Positions 55,213 to 63,681 of a stretch of DNA of 64,000 bases are shown here, in pieces (position 1 is the stretch's first letter; every line of letters starts with the position of its first letter). The notes beneath the pieces were generated by a model that made no database searches, was not told the DNA's origin, and saw nothing but the letters and a program-made list of their open reading frames with translations. The position numbers were made by a program, and so were the translations under genes. This DNA comes from Bacillota bacterium (GTDB lineage: Bacteria; Actinomycetota; Aquicultoria; Aquicultorales; Aquicultoraceae). Location: NCBI GenBank assembly GCA_023511485.1, contig JAIMBH010000008.1:1-64000 (forward strand), written 5' to 3'.

Positions 55213-56640
55213 ATGCCTGTTATCAGCCGCATGTTAGGAAAGCTGCGGGATGAGAGGGCTTTTGGCATTATAGAAGCACTAATAGCGATGACGATAATGT
55301 CGTTAGTGTTGATTGCGCTACTTGGGCTTTTGACCGTAAGTGTTAGGGCGGTGACAAGCAGCAAGCTCTCTACCTCGGCTACCCAATTGGCTAATGAGCT
55401 TATAGAGGAAATCAGATCTAGAGATTATGAACTCGTGGGCATAATAGGCCGTGATGCCAATGGTTCTATTCCGGCAGAGGAGTCGCGTACGGTTGGCGGC
55501 ATTACCTATACCATAAACTACGATGTTCTGTGGGTAGACGACCTAGCTGATGGCACCGGAGCGGATGATACTGATTCTGACGGATCCAAAGACTATAAGC
55601 AGGTCAATGTGACCATCCACTGGACTATAAACAATACGCCGCAGACTCTAAGTGTAGTCACGTATGTAAAGAGTAAGCAAAAGAAGACAGACCCGCCAAC
55701 TGTCAACTTTATTTTTGGAAATTATGGGGTTTTGGATGCTAATAAAATGCCGCCTGATGGTACAGTATTTGGCACGGATAACTCACCATATAAAGCTTGG
55801 TTTGATAGTGGCATTATACCCCTAAAAGCCGTTGGCACTGACCCGAACGGCGATCTTGTTACTATGCGTTTCTTTGTAGGGCTAAAGACGCCAAACGGTG
55901 GCTTTTATGATATAAACCCGACAAACCAGTTTGAGAATTTACCAATATGTTATTGGAATCCGCAAACTATCGATACCGATACAGGGGATTATCTCTGGGG
56001 GGAAGGTACGCACGAGGTAACGGTTGAAGTTTGGGATGCACACGGAAACAGGGATGCCAAAAGCATTTACTGGGTTATAGACCGATATCCTCCGCTGGCA
56101 CCAACAAATCTTGTTCTAGTGCCGCAAGATAGAGATAAGTTTATTTTAAATTGGGATCCTTCGTACGATGGTTTAGATAAAATCACACGCTACAAGATTT
56201 ATCGTAAAGGGCCAGGTCTAACCGGTAGTTTTGACCTGTTAACCGAATCAACCTTTACTGTAACCACTTTTACGGATGTGGGGTTGGCGGAATGGTCGAC
56301 CTATCAATATTATGTTGTGGCGGTAAGTCCTGGAGGTCGGACTTCACCTGATAGCAATATAGTTACCGGGATAACACAGTTTAACCTAACAAGTGAGATT
56401 GAGGGCAACAAAAAGAGCGTCGAGCTTGAGTGGAATAGAGTGCCGGCAGGTATTTTAGTAGATCGGATCGACGTGGTGCGAAATGGTACTGTACGTGCAA
56501 GTTTATCAGGTTCAGCTTATGAGTATACCGATAGCCTGCCGTCGGGTCACGCAACTTATCAGTACCAGATCAAGGCATACTATCAGGGCAATCTGGTGAA
56601 CCAGAGCATAGTAACGACGGTGACTACTAAACGGGGATGA
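55213..56640 (+). CDS. Pilus minor pilin-like protein (PilV type) with FN3 domain
   Basis: 475 residues. Class III prepilin-like N-terminus ERA|FGIIEALIAM, with Ala at -1 and Glu at +5, then a hydrophobic helix (residues about 18-45). The large exported part includes cadherin/Ig-like segments (about 150-290) and a fibronectin III domain (about 295-385), with a second beta domain after it. Such large minor pilins initiate assembly and may sit at the pilus tip as adhesins. First of three co-transcribed minor-pilin genes; it overlaps the next gene by 4 bp. Confidence 0.75.
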   Translation: MPVISRMLGKLRDERAFGIIEALIAMTIMSLVLIALLGLLTVSVRAVTSSKLSTSATQLANELIEEIRSRDYELVGIIGRDANGSIPAEESRTVGGITYTINYDVLWVDDLADGTGADDTDSDGSKDYKQVNVTIHWTINNTPQTLSVVTYVKSKQKKTDPPTVNFIFGNYGVLDANKMPPDGTVFGTDNSPYKAWFDSGIIPLKAVGTDPNGDLVTMRFFVGLKTPNGGFYDINPTNQFENLPICYWNPQTIDTDTGDYLWGEGTHEVTVEVWDAHGNRDAKSIYWVIDRYPPLAPTNLVLVPQDRDKFILNWDPSYDGLDKITRYKIYRKGPGLTGSFDLLTESTFTVTTFTDVGLAEWSTYQYYVVAVSPGGRTSPDSNIVTGITQFNLTSEIEGNKKSVELEWNRVPAGILVDRIDVVRNGTVRASLSGSAYEYTDSLPSGHATYQYQIKAYYQGNLVNQSIVTTVTTKRG

Positions 56641-57215
56641 GTATGTTTTATTTACTGGAGGCAAAAAGAGATGAAAACGGATTGTCGCTTGTTGAACTGG
56701 TCATCTATATGGCGATGCTTGCCGTAATAATTGGCGGTGCTTATGTGATATATGACGGAGCTGAGACCATCTACAGTTCCTCTGGTGGGCAGGCAGATGC
56801 GCAAAGAAGCGGCAGGCTGGCCCAGATGCTGATGACTAAAGACTTGCGGATGACCGAGAGTTTCATAACAGCGAATGACTATGAGGTCGATATTAGGGCT
56901 GACCTGGATGATGACAATATATGGGAAGAGGTAAAGTACTACGTAGAACAGGATGCAGCTGGGATCTATCGTCTATATAGACAGGAGGATGGCGGGAGTC
57001 CAAAAGAGTTGGCGTTCGGGGTCAGAAATGTGGCTTTAAGCCAACCGCTTTTTATCTACTACGACCAATACGGCATGGCCATGACGACCGACACGGCGTC
57101 GAGAAAGACCAAGACCTGCAAAATGGGCATTAACTTAATTATTGATACTGATACAAACAGGCCACCCGGTGCTTTTACGCTTTATACAAAGGCAACGCTT
57201 CGTAACAGTCAATAG
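56637..57215 (+). CDS. Minor pilin-like protein (PilW type)
   Basis: 192 residues. Prepilin motif NENG|LSLVELVIYMAML, with Gly-1 and Glu+5, followed by a hydrophobic helix and a soluble domain typical of PilW/PilJ-like minor pilins. Overlaps the preceding gene by 4 bp (translational coupling). Exact name uncertain; the call rests on position and the N-terminal motif. Confidence 0.75.
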   Translation: MSMFYLLEAKRDENGLSLVELVIYMAMLAVIIGGAYVIYDGAETIYSSSGGQADAQRSGRLAQMLMTKDLRMTESFITANDYEVDIRADLDDDNIWEEVKYYVEQDAAGIYRLYRQEDGGSPKELAFGVRNVALSQPLFIYYDQYGMAMTTDTASRKTKTCKMGINLIIDTDTNRPPGAFTLYTKATLRNSQ

Positions 57216-57223
57216 GGGTATAA

Positions 57224-58669
57224 ATGAGGGATTCTCTGTTTAAGGATGAAAAAGGAATAGCGATGGTTGTAGTGCTCGGGGTCATGCTAATCCTGACGAC
57301 GCTGGCGTTTGCAGCTGTGGCCATCTCTGAGAACGAGCTCGTTTCGTCATCGCATGATCGGGATTCTACAGAAGCGCTGCATATAGCAGAGGCGGGTGTT
57401 CAAAAGGCTCTCTGGCAACTTGAACAATTTGGCAACTCAATGAATCCTAAAACATTTACCATAACTGTCAATGGTGGTACTGCAGAGGTTAACGCAGTTC
57501 AAGACATGGGTCAGAATTGGTATTGGACAGTTGAATCGACTGGAACTTATGGGAATGCCCACAGGAAAATTAAAGTTACAGTATTTAATTTCTCGATGTG
57601 GAATATGAACATAGCTACAGGCAGCAATAAGTCCCTGGCATCAGGGGGCAACGGTATCCTCGGTACCGCATCGGTCGATGGTCCTTTTTATGTGCGCGGA
57701 AATGTTGAACTTTCCGGTAACTCAGCGATCACAGGAGGACCCCTGTTTATAAAAACTGGCTCGCTCGTGCTTTTAAATAACTCGGCTACGCTTGGTTTAC
57801 CCGGTAGTCCTATAAGTGCGTATATTGAGCCATCCGGAAACAATGGCGATATAGTCGATAAAGATGGATTGCGAATATTAGATAATCCAAACCAAAGCCA
57901 GGTCTTTTTGAGTCAGCTTTCAAACCAGTGCCCTGATATAGAGGTGCCGCCTATGGATTCAATGGAGAGCTATAGAAATATAGCGAAATCAGAATCAAGT
58001 GTGCCGCCGCTTCCCAGCACATACTATAGAGATACGTATGTATCGGTCGACCCAAATATTTCGGGCGGCTATAAAGTACTTGATGATGATGGAAGTGTGG
58101 CCATGGGGGATGTAGACCTCAGGCATACATATCATCTCGATAGCTCGGTCAGCAATTTTGGCAGTTCTACGTGCGGTATTGGATGGGATACCAGCGGGGG
58201 AAGCAAGAAACTGCATGTGATGGGCACTGTCTATGTTGATGGGAACCTGGTTATCGGAGATAGCAAAAATGACACGGTTGTATACGATGGGCGGGGCACC
58301 CTCATTGTTAACGGCAATATAACAATAAGAGGCAAGCTTATACCAGCAAGCGCAGGAGTAATGGATAGCGCACATGTTCTGGGCTTGGTTACTAATGAGG
58401 AGATTACAGCAGATGTTCAGCATTGCGGAGGTACAGGCAGAGATAACCCGGATATTGCTGGTGCGCTATTTGCCGCCAAAAAAGTAAGCCTCGTACAAAA
58501 CAATACAACCTTTGTAGGTAGTATGATCGCTGGCACTTTGAATTTTGCGTATGGTACCAATAACTGCCATCTATATACGGATGATAGTCTGCCTTCATTT
58601 CTTCCGCCATCTCTGCCTGGCAGCACGAAGTTTATGGCAATGACAGCTTCGTGGCGCGAAGCAAAATAA
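57224..58669 (+). CDS. PilX-like minor pilin with large beta-rich domain
   Basis: 481 residues. N-terminus DEKG|IAMVVVLGVMLILTTLAFAAVAISE matches PilX_N, a prepilin-like helix lacking the usual Glu+5. A following Asp/Ser-rich helix (TEALHIAEAGVQKALWQLE) is the PilX signature. The C-terminal 300 residues include repeating short beta strands (FYVRGNVELSGNSAI, VDGNLVIGDSKN, LIVNGNITIRG) suggestive of a right-handed beta-helix. Last gene of the minor-pilin operon; likely a tip or adhesion component. Confidence 0.75.
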   Translation: MRDSLFKDEKGIAMVVVLGVMLILTTLAFAAVAISENELVSSSHDRDSTEALHIAEAGVQKALWQLEQFGNSMNPKTFTITVNGGTAEVNAVQDMGQNWYWTVESTGTYGNAHRKIKVTVFNFSMWNMNIATGSNKSLASGGNGILGTASVDGPFYVRGNVELSGNSAITGGPLFIKTGSLVLLNNSATLGLPGSPISAYIEPSGNNGDIVDKDGLRILDNPNQSQVFLSQLSNQCPDIEVPPMDSMESYRNIAKSESSVPPLPSTYYRDTYVSVDPNISGGYKVLDDDGSVAMGDVDLRHTYHLDSSVSNFGSSTCGIGWDTSGGSKKLHVMGTVYVDGNLVIGDSKNDTVVYDGRGTLIVNGNITIRGKLIPASAGVMDSAHVLGLVTNEEITADVQHCGGTGRDNPDIAGALFAAKKVSLVQNNTTFVGSMIAGTLNFAYGTNNCHLYTDDSLPSFLPPSLPGSTKFMAMTASWREAK

Positions 58670-58681
58670 TCCCTAAAAAGC

Positions 58682-58708
58682 TAAAGTTCACGAGTCTTTA
58701 TCCGATGA
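58682..58708 (+). promoter_or_regulatory. Sigma-28/WhiG-like promoter of the pilMNO operon
   Basis: TAAA (58682-58685), a 15-bp spacer, TCCGATGA (58701-58708). Six of eight -10 bases match GCCGATAA and the -35 is exact. Predicted start is near 58715, just before the leader hairpin at 58720. Confidence 0.55.
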
Positions 58709-58719
58709 AAAATAAAAGT

Positions 58720-58811
58720 GCTGTAAAAACCGGTGAGGTTTGCAGCAGGCCCCGTCCCGAACGTAGATAAGGAAACAGTAAAACTTAAGGCTCAGATGTA
58801 GGAGGTAAGTT
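58720..58811 (+). promoter_or_regulatory. Structured 5' leader of pilM
   Basis: GCTG (58720-58723) with CAGC (58743-58746) and AAACC with GGTTT build a hairpin with a short asymmetric bulge and a GGTGA loop, followed by a GGCCCCGTCCCG stretch and GTAGATAAGGAAAC. The hairpin lacks a U-tract, so it is not a terminator. It resembles no riboswitch class that I can name (GEMM-I and GEMM-II cores are absent). SD TAGGAGGTAAG precedes TTG 58812. Confidence 0.4.
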
Positions 58812-59960
58812 TTGGGATTTTTAAACCTGGGCGGAGGGGCTGCCCCTGTTGGTTTGGATATTGGAAGTAGCACTTTTAGGATAGCTCAACTTAAGCCATC
58901 CTCAGGTAAACCAACCCTTATAAAATATGCAAGCCTTAAGGCTCCCCTTGGTTTGATCAACGAAGGCGAAGTCACCGATGTAACCGGAGTTTCCCAGGCA
59001 CTTTCCAATTTATGGCGCGAGCACAGGGTCGGTGAGAAAAAAGTAGTGGTCGGCTTGGCGAATCAGAAGGTAATCGTAAGGGTAATTGAGATGCCTTATA
59101 TGAGCGAAGCCGAGTTTAGAAGCGCTTTACAGTTTCAGGCAAACGATTATATCCCAATACCTATAGAGGAAGCGGTAGTTGATTTTCAGATTATATCTGA
59201 GCACGAAAACGATCAGGGCGAGCGCATGATGGATGTCCTGATTGTAGCCGTTCGAAAAGATATGGTTGAGAATGTGGTTGCTGCGGTTGAGGGGGCAGGT
59301 CTCAAGCCGGTAGTCATAGACGTATCGTCACTGGCTTTTGCGAGAAGTGTTATGAGCAACGGCTTTAAAGCTTTTTTGGAAGATACTGAAAACCCCAGTG
59401 CTACCGCGCTTATTAATGTGAGCTCGAATTTAACTGATATTGTCGTGGTTGAAGGCGATGCTCCGCGATTCACAAGAATAAGCAGCATCGGTGGAGATAC
59501 TTTCACCGAGGCTTTAATTGACCAGCTTGGGATATCTTACGAGGACGCGGAAGACCTAAAAATTGGCATTGGCCTACCAACACCTGAATGGGCTACAAAC
59601 GAAGAGGATGTTAAAATTCCCGATATTACACCTGATATGCAGCAGTATGTAGATATAGTACATAACATACTTGAGCAAGAGATGATAAAGTTTATTGCGG
59701 AAGTTAGAAGGTCACTGGATTATTACCTTGTCCAGGCTACAAGGGTTAAAAGCATAGATAAAATAATTGTTACTGGCGGTGGGGCTAAGCTGCGTAACTT
59801 TATGCATCATCTTAAGGATAACCTTCAGATAGAGGCTGTTATGGGCAGTCCGCTTCATAGCGTGCAACTAAGCAGCAAGCTGAAGAAAATGAATATAGAG
59901 GAAGAAGAACTTTCTATGGCCATTTGCCTTGGTTTAGCAATGAGAGGGATCGATAAATGA
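58812..59960 (+). CDS. pilM: Pilus assembly protein PilM
   Basis: 382 residues, actin-like fold (FtsA/PilM family). ATP-binding motifs are VGLDIGSSTFRIAQL at the start, an acidic phosphate-2 region ALINVSSN and IIVTGGGAKLRN near the end. It is cytosolic and recruits PilN to build the inner-membrane alignment complex. TTG 58812 overlaps nothing upstream; pilN begins inside its stop codon (4-bp overlap). Confidence 0.93.
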   Translation: MGFLNLGGGAAPVGLDIGSSTFRIAQLKPSSGKPTLIKYASLKAPLGLINEGEVTDVTGVSQALSNLWREHRVGEKKVVVGLANQKVIVRVIEMPYMSEAEFRSALQFQANDYIPIPIEEAVVDFQIISEHENDQGERMMDVLIVAVRKDMVENVVAAVEGAGLKPVVIDVSSLAFARSVMSNGFKAFLEDTENPSATALINVSSNLTDIVVVEGDAPRFTRISSIGGDTFTEALIDQLGISYEDAEDLKIGIGLPTPEWATNEEDVKIPDITPDMQQYVDIVHNILEQEMIKFIAEVRRSLDYYLVQATRVKSIDKIIVTGGGAKLRNFMHHLKDNLQIEAVMGSPLHSVQLSSKLKKMNIEEEELSMAICLGLAMRGIDK

Positions 59961-60550
59961 TAAAGATACACATAAATCTTCTTCCAAGGGACATTAAAGA
60001 TAAGCAAAAGACAGAAAAGTACGTGTTTCTGGCAATCTTTGGCATAGTTGTTTTTGCCGTTCTTCTAGGCGGTCTTTACGCTTATAACACATGGCGTATC
60101 AGAAATGCAGAAAACGAGGTTTCAATGCTGAAGCGGCAGACGGCAAAGATGGAGGCGGCTATCCAATCCCTAAAAGTATATGAGCAGAAGCTTAAAGAAG
60201 TGCAGGATAAAAAAGCTATATTAGATAAAGCTATAAGTGGGCAAATCGTATGGTCTAAAACACTTGAGGAGTTAATGGTAGTAACGCCAAGTGACGTTTC
60301 GCTTGTATCGCTAAGCGGCAATTCAGATGGAATAACCTTTAATGGCCAAGCTCTTGATATTAATGATAATCCTGATTTAGGGCACAAGCCGGTGGCTAAT
60401 TGGCTTACACAACTTGCGAAGATTCATCCTGAGCCGGAAGTATGGCTGACTTCGTCAGATAAACAGGCCAACGTAATTAACTTTGTAAGCACAGTAAAGT
60501 TCAAAAAAATGCCGATGCTTCCTGCCCCGTCCAATCCTTCCGGGAAGTGA
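59957..60550 (+). CDS. pilN: Pilus assembly protein PilN
   Basis: 197 residues. HINLLPRDIKDKQK at the N-terminus is the PilM-binding motif. One transmembrane helix (residues about 24-45) is followed by a coiled coil (about 48-85) and a ferredoxin-like periplasmic domain. Forms a complex with PilO. Overlaps pilM by 4 bp and lies 4 bp before pilO. Confidence 0.93.
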   Translation: MIKIHINLLPRDIKDKQKTEKYVFLAIFGIVVFAVLLGGLYAYNTWRIRNAENEVSMLKRQTAKMEAAIQSLKVYEQKLKEVQDKKAILDKAISGQIVWSKTLEELMVVTPSDVSLVSLSGNSDGITFNGQALDINDNPDLGHKPVANWLTQLAKIHPEPEVWLTSSDKQANVINFVSTVKFKKMPMLPAPSNPSGK

Positions 60551-60554
60551 TAGT

Positions 60555-61187
60555 ATGAACAGTGCAGTAGCTAAACGACAAATATTAATACTAGTTGCGG
60601 TACTGATTTTGATGCTGGTCGGATTTTATTTTCTGGCATGGCAGCCGCAAACCGGGAAGCTCGCAGATTTGGAAAATCAAAAGTTGGTAGAAGAGACAAA
60701 GATCAAAACGTCAAAAACGACCTTAGAAGTGCTTGAGCAGAAGAAAAAAGACGCAGCAAATGTCGAGGCAGAGCTGGTGAAGATTCAGGATAAAATGCCA
60801 ATCAGGGCTGAGCTACCAGATCTTATCACCCAGCTACAGGATATAGCCAATGATGCGGGTGTTAACCTTGTATCGGTAAAGCCCGGCCAGCTAACTTCAA
60901 AAGGTGAGTTCAGTGAATTGCAGATAAGCGTTTCCGTTGAGGGAAGTTATATCGCGCTTATCGATTTCCTGAAAAGAATAGAGAAGGCGCAGAGAATGCT
61001 AAAGACATCGACAATAGACATAAAAGTAAAGCAATATCCGGACCTTACGATGAATACAGGGTTGGTCGCTTTTACAATGGGAAGCGAAGAGACTTCGACC
61101 ACAGCGGCACCGGCAAAAAGCGCACAGGTGGGTTCGGGTGCGGCTGATCAAACAGTACGGGTCAGTCAGAGCATGACCAATAAATAA
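60555..61187 (+). CDS. pilO: Pilus assembly protein PilO
   Basis: 210 residues. One membrane helix (residues about 9-27), a long coiled coil (about 32-80) with LEQKKKDAANVEAEL, and a C-terminal ferredoxin-like domain (about 85-175, IALIDFLKRIEKAQRML). Partner of PilN. A Ser/Ala-rich tail follows. ATG 60555 is four bases after the pilN stop. Confidence 0.92.
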   Translation: MNSAVAKRQILILVAVLILMLVGFYFLAWQPQTGKLADLENQKLVEETKIKTSKTTLEVLEQKKKDAANVEAELVKIQDKMPIRAELPDLITQLQDIANDAGVNLVSVKPGQLTSKGEFSELQISVSVEGSYIALIDFLKRIEKAQRMLKTSTIDIKVKQYPDLTMNTGLVAFTMGSEETSTTAAPAKSAQVGSGAADQTVRVSQSMTNK

Positions 61188-61198
61188 TGGTGGTTGAA

Positions 61199-61795
61199 AT
61201 GGGTGCAAGAGCTAAAAAATCATCGTCTGGAAACATTAAGGAAATAATAAAAACACCAAAAGGAAAAGGGCTTGCCGCAGGTTTGGTGCTGGTTTTACTA
61301 ATTCTAGTCATAATGATGGTCATGACATTCGCATTTCCAGTTTCAAATAACAGCCCTGCGCCTACCTCAAATGACCTTACGGAAAAGAAAACGTCGCCCA
61401 GCACTGTCGCCAAGACAGAAAGCAGCCAGACAGTGACAAGTGATACTGCGGAAACTGACTTAGTGGTAGGTGCTGATTTATCAAATTATAATGACCCGTT
61501 TAAGCCATTGGATGTAGTGGTGACTACTGCGGCGGCTGTCGGGCAAAATAATACCGCGACAGCTACCAGCTCGAGCGAGAATTCTGTAGATGTGCTATCG
61601 CTGCAGAGCATCAATGACCAGGGCGGCGAAAAATATGCTACCGTGCTCTATGGAGGACAACAGTATGTTGTTAAAACAGGGGACCAAATCGATAGCTCGC
61701 CTTTTTATGTTGAGGATATTGGGACGAGTAACATAACGTTGATATATGGTGACTCAAGGCTTAGCTTACAGATTGGAGATACGATTGTAAAGTAA
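61199..61795 (+). CDS. PilP-like pilus protein
   Basis: 198 residues from ATG 61199 (another in-frame ATG at 61187 overlaps the pilO stop). A membrane helix (residues about 25-48) leads to a Ser/Thr-rich spacer and the motif YNDPFKPL. A C-terminal beta domain (about 130-198, ATVLYGGQQYVVKTGDQIDSS) resembles PilP/GspC HR domains, with IGTSNITLIYG and LQIGDTIVK. Last of the pilMNO operon. In Proteobacteria PilP ties PilNO to the PilQ secretin; no secretin is seen here, as expected for a single-membrane cell. Confidence 0.7.
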   Translation: MGARAKKSSSGNIKEIIKTPKGKGLAAGLVLVLLILVIMMVMTFAFPVSNNSPAPTSNDLTEKKTSPSTVAKTESSQTVTSDTAETDLVVGADLSNYNDPFKPLDVVVTTAAAVGQNNTATATSSSENSVDVLSLQSINDQGGEKYATVLYGGQQYVVKTGDQIDSSPFYVEDIGTSNITLIYGDSRLSLQIGDTIVK

Positions 61796-61861
61796 TAGGT
61801 TAAGGTAAGAAAAAGAAGGAGCGAGGGTCTAGAATCCAGAAGAAAAGCAAATTATAGAGCA

Positions 61862-61887
61862 AATGGGTGGGAGAAGTCCCACCCATT
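61862..61887 (+). terminator. Perfect 11-bp hairpin after the pilus operon
   Basis: AATGGGTGGGA (61862-61872), loop GAAG, TCCCACCCATT (61877-61887). The stem is perfect but no U-tract follows (AGTAAATAAG). It lies 66 bp after the pilP-like stop and upstream of aroC. Confidence 0.6.
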
Positions 61888-61991
61888 AGTAAATAAGTGG
61901 GGGAATTTGCTTTACCTTGAGGTCCATGAACGATGAACCAAAAACGAATTTATGATAAGTTATACTTATTAAAAATGGAGAGGTATTTTAA

Positions 61992-63152
61992 GTGCTTAGA
62001 TATGTAACCGCAGGCGAATCGCATGGGCCTGCTTTATTTGCAATAGTAGAGGGAGTTCCAGCGGGTCTTATGATTACTGCTGAGAAAATAGATAAAGAGC
62101 TTGCCCGGAGGCAGTTGGGCTTTGGCAGGGGCGGGCGCATGAAAATAGAGAGAGATAGGGCTGATATCCTTAGCGGAGTAAGGTTTGGAAAGACTCTTGG
62201 GTCACCGATCACGATGAAGATAGATAACCGAGACTGGCAGAATTGGCAGGTTAAGATGTCAGTTGAGGAAGTCGCTGGTATTGAGGCGATTGAGCTGGTT
62301 ACCCAACCAAGGCCGGGACATGCTGATTTAAGCGGCATTCAGAAAACTGGGCAGAAAGATATTAGAAATGTTCTGGAGCGTTCAAGCGCACGTGAGACCG
62401 CAGCAAGGGTGGCTGCAGGCGCGGTTGCTAAAATTCTTCTTGAGGAATTCAACATAAAGGTTATAAGTCACGTTATCTCTATCGGGGATGTAAGGGCAAA
62501 CCTTGAGCGATTGCCAGCTCCACATGACCTTGAGCAAATAGACGAGTCGCCGGCAAGATGCTTTGACCCAGAAGCGACTGTCAAAATGGTAGAGAAAATT
62601 GAAGAGATAAGAAAGGCTAAAGATACTATTGGCGGGGTATTTGAAGTCCTTGTTTACGGGTGCCCACCAGGCCTAGGCGGTTACACATCGTGGGAGGAAA
62701 AGCTCGATGGGAATATTGCCCGAGCGGTTATGTCTATTCAGGCCATCAAAGGTGTTGAAATAGGCTTGGGCTTTAATGCTGCATATAGCCAGGGCTCGGA
62801 AACGCACGATGAGATATTTTATGACCAAGATCGAGGCTATTTCAGGAAGACTAATAACGCAGGTGGCATTGAGGGCGGTATGACTAATGGCGAGGTCATA
62901 ATCGTAAGGGCAGCCATGAAGCCAATTCCGACGTTGATGAGGCCGCTCAAAACAGTGGATATCAATACAAAAGAGCAGGCAGATGCAGTAAAAGAGAGGT
63001 CGGATGTGTGCGCGGTTCCGGCTGCTGCGGTTATCGGAGAGGCGGTAGTGGCCTTTGAGCTGGCAAAGGCATTACTAAATAAGTTTGGCAGTGATGCATT
63101 AGAGGATATAAAGGCTGCTTACAATTTTTATTTGAAGAGGTTAAAAGATTGA
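61992..63152 (+). CDS. aroC: Chorismate synthase
   Basis: 386 residues from GTG 61992, eight bases after GGAGAGG. Signature motifs are present: LRYVTAGESHGPAL near the start, RPGHADLSGI and RSSARETAARVAAGAVAK in the middle, and GGIEGGMTNGEVI and AVPAAAVIGEAVVAFELA near the end. Converts 5-enolpyruvylshikimate-3-phosphate to chorismate using reduced FMN. First gene of aroC-aroK-aroB; its stop codon overlaps the aroK start. Confidence 0.96.
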   Translation: MLRYVTAGESHGPALFAIVEGVPAGLMITAEKIDKELARRQLGFGRGGRMKIERDRADILSGVRFGKTLGSPITMKIDNRDWQNWQVKMSVEEVAGIEAIELVTQPRPGHADLSGIQKTGQKDIRNVLERSSARETAARVAAGAVAKILLEEFNIKVISHVISIGDVRANLERLPAPHDLEQIDESPARCFDPEATVKMVEKIEEIRKAKDTIGGVFEVLVYGCPPGLGGYTSWEEKLDGNIARAVMSIQAIKGVEIGLGFNAAYSQGSETHDEIFYDQDRGYFRKTNNAGGIEGGMTNGEVIIVRAAMKPIPTLMRPLKTVDINTKEQADAVKERSDVCAVPAAAVIGEAVVAFELAKALLNKFGSDALEDIKAAYNFYLKRLKD

Positions 63153-63679
63153 AAAACATCGCGTTAGTCGGGTTTATGGGCTCCGGTAAAAGTACGATCG
63201 GTAATATTATTGCAAAAAGGATTGGATATTCATATATCGACGTTGATAAGCGCATAGAGGAAAAGACCGGAAGGACGATCTCGGATATATTCAGGAAGGA
63301 CGGTGAGAATACATTCCGGCGAATAGAAGCCGCGGTGTTAAAAGATGTCCTCAAAAGCACAGCTGCAGTGATATCTTGTGGTGGTGGTATCGTCATCCAG
63401 AAGGAAAACAGAAGGCTCCTAAAGCAAGGTTCGTTAGTTGTCTATCTGAAGGCAGAACCAGAGGAAATTTATAGGAGGGTAGGCAACACCGGAAGGGAGC
63501 GCCCGCTTCTTAAGGTAGATGACCCGCAGGCGGAGATAAATAGGCTACTTAAAGAAAGAGAGCCTGTTTACCAAGAGGTAGCAGATATAGTCGTTGACAC
63601 CACCGGAAGAACGGCAAGCGAAGCGGCTGAATTAGTTATAAAAGAATTAGAACTAAGAGATTATAGGCAAAGGTGTTAG
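63149..63679 (+). CDS. aroK: Shikimate kinase
   Basis: 176 residues. P-loop GFMGSGKST, shikimate-binding DVDKRIEEKTGRTISDIF and CGGGIVIQ. TTG 63149 overlaps the aroC stop by 4 bp. Phosphorylates the 3-OH of shikimate. The lid residues lie in RERPLLKVDDP. Confidence 0.95.
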   Translation: MKNIALVGFMGSGKSTIGNIIAKRIGYSYIDVDKRIEEKTGRTISDIFRKDGENTFRRIEAAVLKDVLKSTAAVISCGGGIVIQKENRRLLKQGSLVVYLKAEPEEIYRRVGNTGRERPLLKVDDPQAEINRLLKEREPVYQEVADIVVDTTGRTASEAAELVIKELELRDYRQRC

Positions 63680-63681
63680 GC

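Noticed and set aside
58716-58790. Possible c-di-GMP-II or other known riboswitch before pilM
   Set aside because: No conserved core of GEMM-II, GEMM-I, cobalamin, SAM or preQ1 classes could be matched; kept only as an unknown structured leader.
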